DNA of 64,000 nt, taken from the NCBI RefSeq assembly GCF_019511375.1, contig NZ_JAEUAO010000004.1:1-64000 (forward strand), read 5' to 3'. Within the stretch, counting starts at the first letter, position 1. Every line of letters starts with the position of its first letter. Source of the stretch: Rhizobium herbae (GTDB lineage: Bacteria > Pseudomonadota > Alphaproteobacteria > Rhizobiales > Rhizobiaceae). The translations under genes were made by a program, and so were the position numbers. The notes below the pieces were generated by a model. That model was not told the DNA's origin. It worked only from the letters and a program-made list of their open reading frames with translations, and searched no databases. Positions 44,483 to 52,900 of the stretch are shown here, piece by piece.

Positions 44483-46354
44483 TCAATGCAGATATTTCAG
44501 AATGTCGCGGCTGCTTCGGAAACACATTGCGGCCAGCGTCAAGGTGACATTGGCCGTGCCGATCGTCGGCATGCTGCCGCCGCCTACGAGGTATAGGTTT
44601 TCGTGGTCCCAGCTGCGCTGGTTCTTGTCCACCACGGAATTGGTCCTGGTCGTTCCCATGATATGAGTGCCGGCCAGATGATTGCCGCCGCGAATGGCAT
44701 AGCCTTGCCCCTCATAGGCCACATAGCCGAAATCGCTGGGGTCGTAATGGGTATGATCCTGCGCGCCCAGACGCGCAAAGACGGTGCGCGCAAACCGGCG
44801 GCCATAGGCGGCACCCTTCATGGTATATTCCGGAACCGTGAAGGACAGGATCGGCCGCATATTGCCGAGCGCATCGGTATATTGCGGATCCACCGTGATG
44901 CGATTGCTTTCGTCGGGCATGACCTCAAGCATGAATGCCAGCAGCAACTGCCGCGAAACCCGGTCGACCATGCCGCGCCGAAGATCCGCCCCGTGCAGGT
45001 TTCGATCATCCACCAGTTCAAGAAGGTCGGAGGTTGGCGCGCCCGTGGCCCAGCCCCAGCCATCATTGTGGATATCGATGGCGAAGGCGGCCTGCCTTTC
45101 CCGGAAAGGGCCATCCCGCAGATCGACGATACCGCCCGTCGAACTGGTTCCGCGCATCGTGCCGCAGATTTGCGGCATCAGCGCCCAGTTCAGCAGATAG
45201 GCGTGGTCCATCAGATTGCGGCCGACAAGGCCGCTGGTACTGCGCAGGCCGGAGGCCAGCATGAGACGCGCCGTTTCGATGGCGCCAGCCGCAAACACGA
45301 AGACCTTGCCCTTCACGGTGATGGTCTCGTGAGCAGCGGAGGCCGGGTCCTTGTAAACCTTCACCTCCAGAGAGCGGACTTTGCCGTTATCCGGATCGAT
45401 GTCGACCTTCGATGCGACCGCCTGCGCGAGCAATTCGACAAGCCGCTCGCCTGCTTTCGCGTTTTTCGCGAACGCCTTCGCCAGCGTTTTGCCGGAATGG
45501 TAGCGGGCCTGCACGGGACAGAGCGGCACGCAGTTGGTATTGCCCTGGCAGCGACCGCCCTCTTCGACCTGATGCGTATCGACCGCGCCGATTGGACGGT
45601 AACCCTTCCCGCCATCATAGGCCGGGTTCGGTATGCTGTTGCGCCCCTGCGGATAGGGTCTGACCTTCAGGGGATAGGTCTTGCCGCAAAGTTCGACACT
45701 GGTGCCTTCGATGCCCTTGTTGACCTGCTGGTCCAGATAGGACAGCGGCAGGCCACGCATCGGAAACACATAGTCGCCGGGGAAGGTCTGCCCCAGATAT
45801 TGCTGGTCTTCGACATTCGCCGATACGCCGATTTCCCGCTCGGCCAGGCGGTAATCATCCTCGATTTCCTCAAAGCTCAGCGGCCAGTCCAGCCCTTGGC
45901 CGAAAATGCTGCGCGTTTTAAAATCCGAGCGGAGCATGCGGGGCGTTTTCGCTTCCCAGTGCATCGTCGTTCCGCCGAAAATGCGGGTATAGGTCGTGTC
46001 GCTGACATAAGGGCCGGATTGAACAATATAGGTCGAGCTGTCGGTTTCCCCCGCCTGCAGCTTGCGAAGCTTCGGGCTGCGGGGCATGGCCGCGTTCGCG
46101 TTCACCGGAAATGGCGACTGGTTATCCTTGGAGACTGCCGAATAGAAGGTCGTCAGCAGATCGTCATAGCCGGCCAGAGTGATATTGGCACCGGTTCCGG
46201 CCTCAAGCATAAGGACACGCTTGCCGGCTTCCGCAGCCTGCTTGGCAATGATTGCTCCGGAAATGCCGCTGCCGACGATCACGACGTCGTATTCGCCAGA
46301 GCCTGCGACGGTCTTGGCGTCGGCTTTCAGCGTCGATTCGAGGGGAAAAAGCAC
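44483..46354 (-). CDS. GMC-family FAD oxidoreductase
   Basis: 623 residues. FAD motif VVIVGSGISGAIIAKQAAEA near residue 25, and a C-terminal catalytic segment NHLAGTHIMGTT followed by GGGSMPTIGTANVTLTLAAM. A cysteine-rich stretch CQGNTNCVPLCPVQAR mid-protein is shared with sugar-oxidising GMC subunits such as fructose, gluconate and glucoside-3 dehydrogenases. With the small subunit gene two positions downstream it probably oxidises a sugar hydroxyl to a ketone. No signal peptide, no cytochrome c partner in the cluster. Confidence 0.88.
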   Translation of the reverse strand: MLFPLESTLKADAKTVAGSGEYDVVIVGSGISGAIIAKQAAEAGKRVLMLEAGTGANITLAGYDDLLTTFYSAVSKDNQSPFPVNANAAMPRSPKLRKLQAGETDSSTYIVQSGPYVSDTTYTRIFGGTTMHWEAKTPRMLRSDFKTRSIFGQGLDWPLSFEEIEDDYRLAEREIGVSANVEDQQYLGQTFPGDYVFPMRGLPLSYLDQQVNKGIEGTSVELCGKTYPLKVRPYPQGRNSIPNPAYDGGKGYRPIGAVDTHQVEEGGRCQGNTNCVPLCPVQARYHSGKTLAKAFAKNAKAGERLVELLAQAVASKVDIDPDNGKVRSLEVKVYKDPASAAHETITVKGKVFVFAAGAIETARLMLASGLRSTSGLVGRNLMDHAYLLNWALMPQICGTMRGTSSTGGIVDLRDGPFRERQAAFAIDIHNDGWGWATGAPTSDLLELVDDRNLHGADLRRGMVDRVSRQLLLAFMLEVMPDESNRITVDPQYTDALGNMRPILSFTVPEYTMKGAAYGRRFARTVFARLGAQDHTHYDPSDFGYVAYEGQGYAIRGGNHLAGTHIMGTTRTNSVVDKNQRSWDHENLYLVGGGSMPTIGTANVTLTLAAMCFRSSRDILKYLH

Positions 46355-46533
46355 GTGGATCCTCCATCATTCCGGGAAAGCCGCATCAGGCCTTTGCTGC
46401 CGCTCCAGAGCATTTCCGTGTCTCCTCCACGATCTATCGCCTTGTTTTTATGCTGTTCATGGTGGAAAGCCGTTTCGCATTGCCTGTCATTGCTCTGGCT
46501 CAACCGTGATTTCACGCGAGAAGCCCGAGATCG

Positions 46534-47970
46534 TCACGGGCCGCGGGAGTTCCCGGGCTTGGAACTGGCGGCCGGGACGGCATGAGAACGCGCTCTGACT
46601 GCCGAGAGAAAGGCGGCGTAGCTCCAGGTCAGGTTCCTGACGCTCTTCTCATAGCCCGTGGTTCCATCGAACTGTTCACTCAGTTCGTAGTGATCGCTGT
46701 GATAGACGATGGCGCGCAGCATGCTGTCAGACGAAGCCCGCAAGGCAGCTGTCGCGTCGGCGGCGCTGCTGGATGCGCCAAGCCCCAGTTCCGCGAAGAA
46801 GGGTTCGGAGAACTGATCGAGAGGGATGGCGCCGCTGGCCTCGATGGCATTGGCGAGCCGATATTGAAACTCTGCGAAGTTGGCGGTGCACAGAGCCCAG
46901 GGATGCCCGCCGAGCACCGGAGCCGCAACATCGCCATCGTAATGGTCGCCTGGATAGCGCCCCAAGAGGGGGCCGAGCCCTTTGGACGCGTCGGCGCCAT
47001 TGATCGGGAAGTAGCTCGAGGACGAAGGATCGGCCCACTGGCGCCGCAGGATGGCCGCCGTCGCCAGAAGCTTGGTATCGGTCGGCTCGATCCCGCCATA
47101 GCAGACCGAAGAAACGATATCGATGTTCGCGTCGTAGCCGGCTTGCACTGCGGCATCCAGAACGCTCACATAGAGCTGGCCATTCCAGTGGGTGGCGAGC
47201 TCGCGTTCCAGCCAGGAGATGGCATCGGCCACCCCGGCCGGCACCGCAATACCGATCACGTTTCGGGAAATTTCCCGGAAAAAGCGCAGCTGTACGGCCC
47301 TTGCGAAAAAGGAATAGCCCTCATATTCCTCCCAGAGATTCGTGGTCCTGTCCTGGTAAACCTCGAGAAGATAGGAGAAGTTGGTCTCGACCAATTGCCT
47401 GGCGATAGTCTGCGTGGCGCCGTCCAGTTTATCGAACAAGGTCAGGATCGCAAGCGACTGAATGGCCGGCCCGTCATTCTGTTCAGACCACGGACGAACC
47501 TCGCCGCTGACGGTGAAGCAGGCATGGCCAAGTGTGACGGTCGCGGAATTTCTCGCATTTGCCTGGCAGAGCGCAGCGAAGTTCACATAGTCGATGAGGC
47601 TCGGCACGCCCCCGCCCGGAACGGGCGGCAAGTCGGCCAGCGCGATTTCGATGGCCGTGATAGCTCCATCCCGGACCCAGTTGAAAACATAGTCCTGATC
47701 GATACCTGGCGTGTTCACTGGATAGGAGGGGGCGGCGATAACGCAGCCGGGGACCGAAAAGACGCCGGGCGATGCCGGGTCCTCGATGACATAGCCATCG
47801 CTTGTGATGTTGCGCATCATCAGAAGCGAAAAATAGCGCGACAATGCAACCAGGTCGGTCTGCGCAAACGCAGGCGCCGGTTTGACTGCAGGCGTAAAGG
47901 CGCCGATAGCCGGGCCTCTATGGGCCGGGTCGGCAACGTTCATCGGCTGGCTTAGAAACGCGACTGTCAT
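46534..47970 (-). CDS. glycoside hydrolase family 15 (glucoamylase-like)
   Basis: 478 residues. GH15 landmarks: DYVFNWVRDGAITAIEIALA (substrate-binding Trp-Arg-Asp), NLWEEYEGYSFFARAVQL with the probable catalytic acid Glu, and LSEQFDGTTGYEKSVRNLTW with the second catalytic Glu. GH15 enzymes release glucose from alpha-glucans, or cleave trehalose. The N-terminus (MTVAFLSQPMNVADPAHRGP) is not a typical signal peptide, implying an intracellular substrate. First gene of the cluster. Confidence 0.88.
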   Translation of the reverse strand: MTVAFLSQPMNVADPAHRGPAIGAFTPAVKPAPAFAQTDLVALSRYFSLLMMRNITSDGYVIEDPASPGVFSVPGCVIAAPSYPVNTPGIDQDYVFNWVRDGAITAIEIALADLPPVPGGGVPSLIDYVNFAALCQANARNSATVTLGHACFTVSGEVRPWSEQNDGPAIQSLAILTLFDKLDGATQTIARQLVETNFSYLLEVYQDRTTNLWEEYEGYSFFARAVQLRFFREISRNVIGIAVPAGVADAISWLERELATHWNGQLYVSVLDAAVQAGYDANIDIVSSVCYGGIEPTDTKLLATAAILRRQWADPSSSSYFPINGADASKGLGPLLGRYPGDHYDGDVAAPVLGGHPWALCTANFAEFQYRLANAIEASGAIPLDQFSEPFFAELGLGASSSAADATAALRASSDSMLRAIVYHSDHYELSEQFDGTTGYEKSVRNLTWSYAAFLSAVRARSHAVPAASSKPGNSRGP

Positions 47971-48795
47971 TGGCTCACTCCAAAATCGGCTGGGCCTTGC
48001 CGGCGACCAGATGGAAAAACAGTGCTGCCGAATGGGCGGCGATGCGCCTTGTGATGCTTTCCAGGAGCGTATCTATAGCGTTGCGTCAGATGGCTATCCG
48101 GTAGATGAAACCGGCGACATCGGTCGCGACCATTTCCGTCGAGACGATACCGGGGTTCATCGAGGAGACAGCGGGCAGCCTCCCTACGGCTGACGACCCC
48201 CCACAAAACCCTCGGGCAATGGTGAAGTTCGGCACAGATCGGGTGACGGTGCGGGATGACCCCGCCTTTCGTTATTTCCGTGGCATCCTGGAACCAGACC
48301 CCGATATCTCCTGCGCAATCGGAGCGGTTATCACTGCAATGCTGCGCACAACGTCACCGCCAGGACGTAATTGTCTAAGCAAGACCACCGCGTGCACATG
48401 CCGCGACGTTATTTTCGCGGCAGAAGGTCGGAAAATTCAGTATAATTTTAATGGTATAGTCTCGGTGGCTTATACGATAAGAATCGCCCTGTATATTACA
48501 GTTAATGCTCGATCATTAAATCAGGATGATGTGCCACATGTGCTTGAATGCGAAGTCTTCACTCACGAATTTTAGCTAATAGTAATTTACGTGCGAGACG
48601 TTATTATTATATTGAAGACGATTTATACGAACATATGTTTATCTCGATTTCGTCTGTTCTGCAATGGCAAATTGCAACCTAAAGAAAAATAACAAGCGTC
48701 AACCGCAGGTCACACTCTCAAATCCGGGGATAGCCGTGGTACCCGCTCGGCGCGGTATCCTCCAACGCCTTCAAACTGCTTGCACTCGCCGTCTC
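47971..48795. other. gene-poor, partly AT-rich region upstream of the cluster
   Basis: About 825 bp between the GH15 start and the end of cpaA. The first ~450 bp have normal GC; a minus-strand frame there includes NPGIVSTEMVATDVAGF, faintly like an SDR C-terminus, too weak to call. From about 48430 to 48680 the sequence is clearly AT-rich, which may mark a foreign junction or a regulated promoter. No tRNA, repeat or intact gene was recognised. Confidence 0.4.
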
Positions 48796-49317
48796 TCAGG
48801 CCTTGCCGTAGCGAACCGCCAGTACCGAGAGTGCAGCGATGACCATGACGACGCCGTAGGGGACTTTGCGCGTGGCGCGGATTTCCTCGATGCGCATGAA
48901 GAGGCTCAGATGCGCCAGCTGCAACGGCATCGGCAATCGTAGAGCCAGCAAGGCAAGGATGCCGCCGATCAGCAGAAAGACGGCGAAGGGCAGCATGCCG
49001 TGCCAGCCGATGAAGAGGCCGATCGGCAGAAAAAGCTTGGCATCGCCGGCGCCGAAAAGGCCCAGGCTCCAGAGAACCACGCCAAGGACGAACAGCAGGA
49101 GGCCGGCCGCGGCATCGCCGCCGAAACCGGCGGAGGAGAAGAGCGCAGCGCCGGGATCACCGGCCGTCAGCAATTCCGCAAGGGCCCGCAGGCAATAGAG
49201 CGCGAGGAGGGCGAGGATGGCGCCATTCGGTATCTTCCAGCTGCGGAAATCGCTCCAGGCAGCATGGAGGAAAAGTAATACTGAGAGCGCAGTAATAATG
49301 TGGATTATTTGCGTCAT
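48796..49317 (-). CDS. cpaA: prepilin peptidase CpaA/TadV (family A24)
   Basis: 173 residues, mostly membrane helices. The two active-site aspartates of type IV prepilin peptidases lie in WSDFRSWKIPN and GAGDAKLF. The short form without an N-methylase domain is the Tad type that processes Flp pilin and TadE-like pseudopilins. Divergent from flp with 324 bp between, whereas in many Tad loci it lies within the operon. Confidence 0.92.
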   Translation of the reverse strand: MTQIIHIITALSVLLFLHAAWSDFRSWKIPNGAILALLALYCLRALAELLTAGDPGAALFSSAGFGGDAAAGLLLFVLGVVLWSLGLFGAGDAKLFLPIGLFIGWHGMLPFAVFLLIGGILALLALRLPMPLQLAHLSLFMRIEEIRATRKVPYGVVMVIAALSVLAVRYGKA

Positions 49318-49524
49318 GTTCCCCTCGATCGCTTAAAATCCTGTATTTTTTACAAAATCAAAAATATGGCAGACGGCGACTACGTCATTGGGGGTAGATG
49401 ACGGTCAATCAATACTACCATACCTCCCGTTTGTACAGCATATGATCTAGCGATTGACGCCGCTCCTATCCTAACGGATTTTAACCATGAAATACAGATG
49501 CCAAAAATGACCATGGTTTAGCAG

Positions 49525-49554
49525 TTGACGAAATAATAATTAAGGGAATATTAA
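49525..49554 (+). promoter_or_regulatory. flp promoter with CtrA-type box
   Basis: TTGACG (49525-49530) and TATTAA (49549-49554), spacing 18 bp, form a sigma-70-like promoter. Over the -10 lies TTAA (49540-49543), seven bases, TTAA (49551-49554), the full TTAA-N7-TTAA spacing recognised by the alphaproteobacterial cell-cycle regulator CtrA, known to control pilA in Caulobacter. Overlap with the -10 would favour repression or timing rather than simple activation. Confidence 0.6.
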
Positions 49555-49641
49555 TAATAACAGTCGGAGGGGCGGTCTCGACGACGTGGCGGGCCAGGGG
49601 CACATTACAGGCGCGCCAAAATACTTTGGAGGTAATTCTCG

Positions 49642-49845
49642 ATGAAAGCACTTTTGTCTGCAGTACGCGCTTTCGCGCGGGAAGAAGATGGCGTTGCACT
49701 GTCAGAATATCTTGTTCTTCTCGGCCTGCTCGTCGGTGGCGTTATTGCTGCTGTTACGACGGCCGGTGGCAATCTTGCAACGGCATGGAATGGTTGGGGG
49801 GGATTTTTCCTGACCTTGGACGACGCAGCTGTCGCAGCGCCGTAA
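49642..49845 (+). CDS. flp: Flp-type pilin
   Basis: 67 residues. The class IVb pilin signature is plain: after Gly17 the mature protein begins VALSEYLVLLGLLVGGVIAA with Glu at +5 and Tyr at +6, followed by a hydrophobic helix. The tail NGWGGFFLTLDDAAVAAP is aromatic and acidic. GGAGG ends about 10 bp before ATG 49642. It is the major subunit of Tad pili used for surface attachment, processed by CpaA. Confidence 0.93.
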   Translation: MKALLSAVRAFAREEDGVALSEYLVLLGLLVGGVIAAVTTAGGNLATAWNGWGGFFLTLDDAAVAAP

Positions 49846-49859
49846 GGAAAGAAATTAGC

Positions 49860-49889
49860 GAGGAGAGGGGTTTATTAACCCCTCTCCTC
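49860..49889 (+). terminator. strong hairpin between flp and cpaB
   Basis: GAGGAGAGGGGTT (49860-49872) and AACCCCTCTCCTC (49877-49889) give a perfect 13-bp stem with a 4-nt loop TATT, 15 bp past the flp stop, followed by an AT-rich but not pure-T stretch. It should end most flp transcripts or protect their 3' ends, allowing far more pilin than assembly machinery. Confidence 0.88.
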
Positions 49890-49942
49890 TAAATTATATT
49901 TAAGAAACGGACGTATTGTGTCCAGTGTTGCGAGTACCGGCC

Positions 49943-50932
49943 ATGCGTTTCTCAACGATCCTTAGTCTAGTCGTTTCTATTATTCTTGCTGGCACTGCGG
50001 TTTTTGCGATGCGCAGCTATCTTTCCGACCAGCAGGCGCGGCTTGCGGCGGCTAATGCCAACCAACCTGCGGAGAAAATTCTCGTTGTCGCGGCCAAGGA
50101 GATGCGCTTCGGCGACGTGGTGCGGCCCGAAAGCCTGAGGGCCATTCCCTGGCCCGCCGGGGAGCGGCCGGACGGCTCGTTCGACAGCATCGAGGCGGTG
50201 GTCGGTGAACCCGACAAGCCACGCTACGCCATGGCGGCGATCGATCCCGGCGAGCCGGTGCTCGCCTCGAAGATCACCGGCGCCGGCGAGCGGGCGACAT
50301 TGTCGGCGGCGCTCGACCAGGGCATGAAGGCCGTGTCGATCCGCGTCAATGACGTGCTCGGCGTTGCGGGCTTCGTGCGTCCCTCGGACCGTGTCGATGT
50401 GCTTCTGACCCGTGTCGTCCAGAACCGGCAGAGCGGCAACGAGCAGACCTATGTCGATGTGCTTCTGCAGGGCGTGAAGGTGCTGGCGGTGGACCAGACT
50501 GCCGATGAGCGCAAGGACGAGCCCTCCGTCGTCAAGACGGTGACCTTCGAAGTCACGACGCAAGAGGCGCAGCGCCTGACGCTGGGTGCCAATATCGGCA
50601 CGCTGTCGCTCGCCCTGCGCAATGTCGCGTCTGCGTCGGCGGAAGAGACGCGGCCGATTACCGTTGCGGACCTCGGCGGCGGGCCGATGGCGACCGAACT
50701 GAGCAACGATATTGCCAAGAAGACGGACGACGGGCGATTCGACATCCTGGAGCGGCTTGTGCGCAAGGTTGGGGACGACCTTGGCAAGATAAAGATGCCC
50801 GAGCGTGAAAAACAAGTAAAGATTGTTGAACGCAAAGTCGAACCGGTCTTGCCGATTGAGCCAAAGTGGGCGACGGTAGGCGTCTGGAACACGACGAAGC
50901 GCGAGGAGCACCGAGTCGGCCTGATCCAGTGA
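49943..50932 (+). CDS. cpaB: Tad pilus assembly protein CpaB/RcpC
   Basis: 329 residues. One N-terminal membrane segment, then a SAF/AFP-like domain (ILVVAAKEMRFGDVVRPESL) and the RcpC/CpaB domain (MKAVSIRVNDVLGVAGFVRP, SDRVDVLLTRVV). It is a periplasmic component that works with the secretin. ATG 49943 fits the family N-terminus better than a TTG at 49916. First gene after the hairpin. Confidence 0.9.
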   Translation: MRFSTILSLVVSIILAGTAVFAMRSYLSDQQARLAAANANQPAEKILVVAAKEMRFGDVVRPESLRAIPWPAGERPDGSFDSIEAVVGEPDKPRYAMAAIDPGEPVLASKITGAGERATLSAALDQGMKAVSIRVNDVLGVAGFVRPSDRVDVLLTRVVQNRQSGNEQTYVDVLLQGVKVLAVDQTADERKDEPSVVKTVTFEVTTQEAQRLTLGANIGTLSLALRNVASASAEETRPITVADLGGGPMATELSNDIAKKTDDGRFDILERLVRKVGDDLGKIKMPEREKQVKIVERKVEPVLPIEPKWATVGVWNTTKREEHRVGLIQ

Positions 50933-50991
50933 CTTTGAAATGCGGCATGCCCGCATGCGCAGCAGCCAAGCGAGAGAGGGGCTTAAGCGGA

Positions 50992-52482
50992 ATGACGAGG
51001 GGAAGCATCAAGGGGAAGGCGCGAGCGGGGACGCTCGCGGCGACGACCGCAGCAATTCTGGTGTGTGCCGGCTGGGGACTCGGCCTCGTCGGCCGGGCCG
51101 ATGCCCAGGAGAAATTCATCAGCCTTGCCGGCTCCGTGCAGCAGGTGACGATACCTCCGAACGACACGATGACGATCACCACAGGCAAACCCTTTGGCGA
51201 TCTGGTGATCGGCAGCGCCGAATTGATCGATGTGGTGCCGCTTTCTGACAAGTCGCTGTTCATTCGCGGCAAGAAGAACGGCGCCACGAACATCTCGGTC
51301 TATGGCGACGACAAGTCGCTTCTCGGCGTCATCGATATCCGCGTGGCCAGCGACTTCACCGAGGTCGCTTCCGCCATTCGCTCCACCGCACCGTCTTCGC
51401 AGGTCAGGGTCTTCAATTCCAATGACCGCATTCGCCTGACAGGCATGGTGCGCGACGCGGTCGAGCTGCAGCGCGTCATGGAAATCGCGCAGTCCTATTC
51501 CGAATTGCCGGTCCTCAACCAGCTTCGCGTCGCTGATTCGCAGCAGGTGATGCTCGAGGTGCGGGTGATCGAGGCCCAGAGATCGACCGGCCGCGACCTC
51601 GGCATCGGCTGGTCCGGACAGGGCAGAAACGGTATCGGCAAGGCAACGACGAGCCAGGGTATCGGGGTCAATGACGACGACCAGCTCGTCCGCACCCTGG
51701 AAGACGCGTCGGGCGTCGCGACGGGCTTGCAGCCTTTCGGCCAGCTGATTGCCAAGGTGCTGGAAATTTCCGGCGGCCAGATCGACATCGTCATCAATGC
51801 GCTCGAGCAGAAGGGGCTGGTGCGCCGGCTGGCGCAGCCGAACCTGATCGCCATGAGCGGCGAGACCGCGAGCTTCCACGCCGGTGGCGAAGTGCCGATC
51901 CAGACGACGGTGGCCAACGGCGCAACGGTCGCAACCGAGACCGACTATCGGCCATACGGCGTCCGGCTCACCTTCACGCCGGTGGTACTCGACGGCGGGC
52001 TGATCAACCTGAAGATCGAACCGGAAGTCTCCGAACTTGATACTTCGGTCAGCGTCAACGGCAACCCCGGCTTCATTTCGCGTGCGGCGAAAACCACGGT
52101 TGCGCTGCGCGACGGCCAGAGCTTCGCCATGGCGGGCCTGCTACAGTCGGTCAATTCCAAGGACATCCAGCAATTGCCGGGGCTGGGAAAGCTTCCCGTC
52201 ATCGGCGCGCTGTTCCGCTCGACCAGCTTTGCGAAAAACGAGTCCGATCTGGTCATCGTCGTCACGCCGCATATCGTGCGGCCGTCGGCGCCTGGCGAGG
52301 ATCTCTACAGCCCGCTCGACCAGACGCGTTCGTCGAACGATGTCGAACTCTTCGCGCTTGGCATGCTGGAAGTCGACAAGGATATGCTGCGGCGCTTCCG
52401 CAATGGCGAAGGCGTGAAAGGACCCTATGGTCACCGTCTCGATCTCGACGTGGGAGGCACCCTTGCTGTTGCCAAGAAATAA
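50992..52482 (+). CDS. cpaC: Tad pilus secretin CpaC/RcpA
   Basis: 496 residues. Signal peptide of about 38 residues, an N-terminal BON/pilus-secretin domain (PFGDLVIGSAELIDVVPLSD), then the type II/III secretin core (LVRRLAQPNLIAMSGETASF, GGEVPIQTT, IQQLPGLGKLPVIGALFRST). It forms the outer-membrane pilus channel. ATG 50992 is preferred; longer frames overlap the end of cpaB. Its C-terminus overlaps the lipoprotein gene. Confidence 0.92.
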   Translation: MTRGSIKGKARAGTLAATTAAILVCAGWGLGLVGRADAQEKFISLAGSVQQVTIPPNDTMTITTGKPFGDLVIGSAELIDVVPLSDKSLFIRGKKNGATNISVYGDDKSLLGVIDIRVASDFTEVASAIRSTAPSSQVRVFNSNDRIRLTGMVRDAVELQRVMEIAQSYSELPVLNQLRVADSQQVMLEVRVIEAQRSTGRDLGIGWSGQGRNGIGKATTSQGIGVNDDDQLVRTLEDASGVATGLQPFGQLIAKVLEISGGQIDIVINALEQKGLVRRLAQPNLIAMSGETASFHAGGEVPIQTTVANGATVATETDYRPYGVRLTFTPVVLDGGLINLKIEPEVSELDTSVSVNGNPGFISRAAKTTVALRDGQSFAMAGLLQSVNSKDIQQLPGLGKLPVIGALFRSTSFAKNESDLVIVVTPHIVRPSAPGEDLYSPLDQTRSSNDVELFALGMLEVDKDMLRRFRNGEGVKGPYGHRLDLDVGGTLAVAKK

Positions 52483-52783
52483 GCGAGTCCTCCTGGTGCT
52501 GGCTGCGGCAAGCCTTGTCTCGGGCTGCGCCGATTACCTGAACCACCGTGATACGATCACGTTCGGATTGGGCAATGCAGTGGAGGCCAACAAGGGCATC
52601 CACATACAGGATCCTTTCCCGCAGGTGGCCGAGAACACCCGCATCACCACCGACGGCAAGACCATCCAGAAGGTGATGCGCAACTACAACGGCACCAGCC
52701 AGCCGGCCGCGACGCCGCAAGCGGCGGTGATCCTGCCGGCGGCAACAACGGGAACGAACGGATCGCCGCTGTACGGGCAGTAA
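52463..52783 (+). CDS. small pilus-locus lipoprotein (CpaD position)
   Basis: 106 residues from a TTG start at 52463, chosen because GGGAGG ends about 5 bp upstream and the resulting N-terminus (MLLPRNKRVLLVLAAASLVS) is an ideal lipoprotein signal with lipobox VSGC. The mature part is short (GNAVEANKGIHIQDPFPQVA, then an Ala/Pro/Thr-rich tail). It occupies the CpaD slot and shares the NHRDTITFGLGNAVEAN-like region with CpaD-type proteins, but is about half their length. Probably an outer-membrane secretin partner. Confidence 0.75.
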   Translation: MLLPRNKRVLLVLAAASLVSGCADYLNHRDTITFGLGNAVEANKGIHIQDPFPQVAENTRITTDGKTIQKVMRNYNGTSQPAATPQAAVILPAATTGTNGSPLYGQ

Positions 52784-52900
52784 CGCGGAGCCGGCGACGA
52801 GCGGGAATTGACAGGCGGAATGAAGAAGCAGCGGCGGAAAGGAATGCAGTAAACGCAACACGTCACGGCGGAAGAGGCGCCGCGATCGGGGGATAGGCCA

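Noticed and set aside
44603-46585. 660-codon plus-strand open frame
   Set aside because: It lies exactly antisense to the GMC oxidoreductase, is rich in Arg and Gly and shows no domain; high GC keeps the shadow frame open.
48090-48220. SDR C-terminal scrap on the minus strand
   Set aside because: Only NPGIVSTEMV resembles an SDR; there is no cofactor or catalytic motif, so the match may be chance.
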